Shown here: one piece after another, positions 61,529 through 64,000 of the stretch
Numbering within the stretch: the first letter of the stretch is position 1
Layout: each line of letters begins with the position of its first letter
NCBI RefSeq assembly: GCF_009735645.1
Contig: NZ_CP032550.1
Span: forward strand, 1,116,001-1,180,000
DNA: 64,000 nucleotides
Direction of reading: 5' to 3'
Source: Microbacterium oryzae
GTDB taxonomy: Bacteria > Actinomycetota > Actinomycetes > Actinomycetales > Microbacteriaceae
Translations under genes and position numbers: made by a program
The notes under the pieces: generated by a model
The model's input: the letters and a program-made list of their open reading frames with translations, nothing else
What the model was told of the DNA's origin: nothing
Database searches by the model: none

Positions 61529-64000
61529 TCAGGCGATGCACTGCGGGCCGAGGAGCGCCTTCAGATCTCCGAACAGCTCCGCCGTGATCGACACGGGAAG
61601 CGGCACCTCGAACACCTTCGCCGTGCGGCCGCGATGCATCTTCAGCCGCACCTCGGTCTCGCCGCGATGACGGCGCAGCATGTCGGCGAGGTCCTCGACG
61701 ACCTGCTCGGTGGCCCGTTGCTCGGGGAGGAGCAGCGTCAGCGGACCGGAGACCTCGAGCGCTCCCACGTCGGGCACGAACGCCATCTGCGCGTGCAGGT
61801 TCAGTCCGTCGTCGCGCCGCGAGACGCGGCCGCGCACCGCGAGGACCGAGTCCTGCTGCAGGATCGGCTGGAACTCGACGTACGTCTTGCCCATGAACAT
61901 GACGGTGACCTCGCCGTCGAAGTCCTCGACGGTGATCATGCCGTACGGGTTGCCGCTCGACTTCGCCACGCGGTGCTGCGCGCTCGTGACGAGCCCCGCC
62001 ACGGTGACCTGGTCGCCGTCCTGCAGGTCCTCGGAGGCGAGTAGGTCGCTGATCGTGATCGAGCGGTGCTTCGCCAGCGGCACCTCGAGACCGGCGAGCG
62101 GATGGTCGGAGACGTAGAGTCCGAGCATCTCGCGTTCGAACGCGAGCTTGTCCTTCTTCGTCCACTCCGGGCGCTCCGGCACCTTCTGCACGGCCTCCGG
62201 CTCGTCCCACAGGCTGTCGAAGTCGAAGCCGATGGCGCCGCCGGCGGCGTTGCGCTTGTCGGTGACGGCGGACTCGACGGCCTGCTCGTGGATCTCCAGC
62301 AGCGCGCGGCGCGTCGATCCCATGGTGTCGAAGGCGCCCGCCTTGATGAGCGACTCGACCGTCCGCTTGTTCGCCACGTGCATGGGCACGCGCCGGAGGA
62401 AGTCGTGGAAGTCCGAGTACGGACCGTCCGCGCGCGCGGAGATGATGCCGTCGACGACGTTGGAGCCGACGTTGCGGATGGCGCCCAGGCCGAAGCGGAT
62501 GTCGTCGCCGACGGCTGCGAAGAAGCCGATCGACTCCGAGACGTCCGGCGGGAGCACGCGGATGCCCATCCGCCGGCACTCGTTGAGGTACATCGCGAGC
62601 TTGTCGCGCGAGTCGCCGACGCTCGTGAGCACGGCCGCCATGTACTCGGCCGGATAGTGCGCCTTGAGGTACGCGGTCCAGTACGACACCACGCCGTATG
62701 CGGCGGAGTGCGCCTTGTTGAACGCGTAGTCGGAGAAGGGCAGCAGGATGTCCCACAGCGCCTTGATCGCGCCCTCGCCGAAGCCGCGCTCCTTCATGCC
62801 GCCCGCGAAGCCCTCGTACTGCTTGTCGAGCTCCGACTTCTTCTTCTTGCCCATCGCGCGGCGGAGGATGTCGGCCTGGCCGAGGCTGAAGCCGGCCACC
62901 TTCTGCGCGATGGCCATCACCTGCTCCTGGTAGATGATGAGGCCGTAGCTGGTGTCGAGGATGTCGCGCAGCGGCTCCTCGAGCTCGGGGTGGATGGGCG
63001 TGATGTCCTGCTGCCCGTTCTTGCGCAGGGCGTAGTTCGTGTGCGAGTTCGCGCCCATGGGTCCCGGACGGTACAGCGCGATGACGGCGGAGATGTCCTC
63101 GAAGTTGTCGGGCTTCATGAGGCGCAGCAGCGACCGCATCGGCCCGCCGTCGAGCTGGAAGACGCCGAGGGTGTCGCCTCGAGACAGGAGGTCGTAGGCA
63201 CCGCGGTCGTCGAGCGGCAGGTGCTCGAGGTCGAGCTCCTCCCCCCGGTTCGTCCGGATGTTGTCGAGGGCGTCCGACAGGATGGTCAGGTTCCGCAGCC
63301 CGAGGAAGTCCATCTTGATGAGACCCAGCGACTCGCAGGCCGGATAGTCGAACTGCGTGACGATCTGGCCATCCTGCTCGCGGCGCATGATCGGGATGAT
63401 GTCGATGAGCGGCTCGCTCGACATGATCACGCCAGCGGCGTGCACGCCCCACTGGCGCTTCAGTCCCTCGAGGCCGACCGCGCGGTCGAAGACGGTGCGC
63501 GCCTCGGGGTCGGTCTCGATGACCGTCCGGAACTCGCTCGCCTCCTTGTACCGGGGGTGCTCGGGGTTGAACATGCCGTCGAGCGGCATGTCCTTGCCCA
63601 TCACGGCCGGCGGCATCGCCTTCGTGAGGCGCTCGCCCATGCTGAACGGGAAGCCGAGGACGCGGCCGGCGTCCTTCAGGGCCTGCTTCGACTTGATGGT
63701 GCCGTACGTGACGATCTGCGCCACGCGCTCGGAGCCGTACTTCGCGGTGACGTAGTCGATGACCTCGCCACGGCGCCGGTCGTCGAAGTCGACGTCGAAG
63801 TCGGGCATCGAGACACGGTCGGGGTTGAGGAAGCGCTCGAAGATGAGGCCGTGCTCGAGCGGGTCGAGGTCGGTGATGCGCATCGCGTAGGCGGCCATCG
63901 ACCCCGCACCCGAGCCGCGGCCCGGACCGACGCGGATGCCGTTGTCCTTGGCCCAGTTGATGAAGTCGGCGACGACGAGGAAGTACCCCGGGAAGCCCAT
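61529..64000 (-). CDS. dnaE: DNA polymerase III alpha subunit (N-terminal part outside window)
   Basis: The last 823 or more residues of the replicative polymerase; the frame is open to the window edge. Present are VGPGRGSGAGSMAAYAM, the catalytic PDFDVDFDDRRRGEVIDYV, HAAGVIMSSEPLIDIIPI, ALYRPGPMGANSHTNY, AFNKAHSAAYGVVSYWTAYLK, the HhH region and the OB fold (VTVAGLVTSAQHRVAKSSGNPYGMITVEDFDGEV). The PHP domain lies outside the window. The Met at the edge is internal, not the start. Partner of the second polymerase DnaE2 at 38753. Confidence 0.96.
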   Translation of the reverse strand: MGFPGYFLVVADFINWAKDNGIRVGPGRGSGAGSMAAYAMRITDLDPLEHGLIFERFLNPDRVSMPDFDVDFDDRRRGEVIDYVTAKYGSERVAQIVTYGTIKSKQALKDAGRVLGFPFSMGERLTKAMPPAVMGKDMPLDGMFNPEHPRYKEASEFRTVIETDPEARTVFDRAVGLEGLKRQWGVHAAGVIMSSEPLIDIIPIMRREQDGQIVTQFDYPACESLGLIKMDFLGLRNLTILSDALDNIRTNRGEELDLEHLPLDDRGAYDLLSRGDTLGVFQLDGGPMRSLLRLMKPDNFEDISAVIALYRPGPMGANSHTNYALRKNGQQDITPIHPELEEPLRDILDTSYGLIIYQEQVMAIAQKVAGFSLGQADILRRAMGKKKKSELDKQYEGFAGGMKERGFGEGAIKALWDILLPFSDYAFNKAHSAAYGVVSYWTAYLKAHYPAEYMAAVLTSVGDSRDKLAMYLNECRRMGIRVLPPDVSESIGFFAAVGDDIRFGLGAIRNVGSNVVDGIISARADGPYSDFHDFLRRVPMHVANKRTVESLIKAGAFDTMGSTRRALLEIHEQAVESAVTDKRNAAGGAIGFDFDSLWDEPEAVQKVPERPEWTKKDKLAFEREMLGLYVSDHPLAGLEVPLAKHRSITISDLLASEDLQDGDQVTVAGLVTSAQHRVAKSSGNPYGMITVEDFDGEVTVMFMGKTYVEFQPILQQDSVLAVRGRVSRRDDGLNLHAQMAFVPDVGALEVSGPLTLLLPEQRATEQVVEDLADMLRRHRGETEVRLKMHRGRTAKVFEVPLPVSITAELFGDLKALLGPQCIA

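Overview
The window is about 70% GC, with strong GC bias at third codon positions, GTG and TTG starts, and Actinobacteria-specific genes: actinobacterial subunit IV of cytochrome oxidase, the QcrC/QcrA/QcrB bc1 complex, an imuA'-imuB-dnaE2 cassette and a DUF222-HNH protein. Gene content and order, and a tmRNA tag ending in ALAA, suggest a Microbacteriaceae member, probably Microbacterium. It is a chromosomal, mostly housekeeping segment. I see no prophage, integron, CRISPR array, plasmid origin or insertion sequence.

Layout. 1-9.4 kb: a truncated Gly-rich membrane protein, a VOC protein, ribosomal protein S1, a dicarboxylate/amino-acid symporter, RmuC, an atypical pyruvate-kinase-like protein and an amino-acid permease. 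9.4-14.7 kb: the branched-chain amino-acid operon ilvD-ilvB-ilvN-ilvC (minus strand). 14.7-17 kb: trehalose synthesis otsA-otsB. 17-22 kb: a small Lys-rich protein, DUF222-HNH, a MarR-MFS pair and a GntR regulator. 22-26.4 kb: p-aminobenzoate genes pabA-pabB, divergent pabC, then photolyase. 26.4-35.7 kb: a phosphoribosyltransferase, tRNA-Lys, hisN, lipoproteins, an aldo/keto reductase, a two-component system with a PepSY-like target, a GH26-like lipoprotein, a UPF0303 protein and thioredoxin. 35.7-42.3 kb: tmRNA and the SOS mutasome imuA'-imuB-dnaE2 behind a LexA-like box. 42.3-45.8 kb: two exported proteins, a 5'-3' exonuclease and trpD. 45.8-54.6 kb: the respiratory supercomplex genes ctaE-qcrC-qcrA-qcrB facing ctaC-ctaD-ctaF, with an alcohol dehydrogenase between them. 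54.6-64 kb: erpA, an M20 dipeptidase, a DUF3043 protein, pyrD, nrdR, hisD, a Gln-rich membrane protein and dnaE1 (cut by the window end).

The strongest signal no single gene explains is promoter architecture. About twenty genes have an nAnnnT hexamer exactly 6 (sometimes 7) bases before their start codon, usually with no usable Shine-Dalgarno. This implies that a large share of transcripts are leaderless, and it fixes several start codons. Variations include an 8-codon leaderless mini-ORF overlapping the GntR start, back-to-back leaderless promoters of pabA and pabC, a LexA-like box over the imuA' -10, and CTTCAG direct repeats at 10-11 bp spacing upstream of both the response regulator and its likely PepSY target.

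Limits: all identifications come from reading motifs and protein character, without database searches. Terminal genes at both ends are incomplete.
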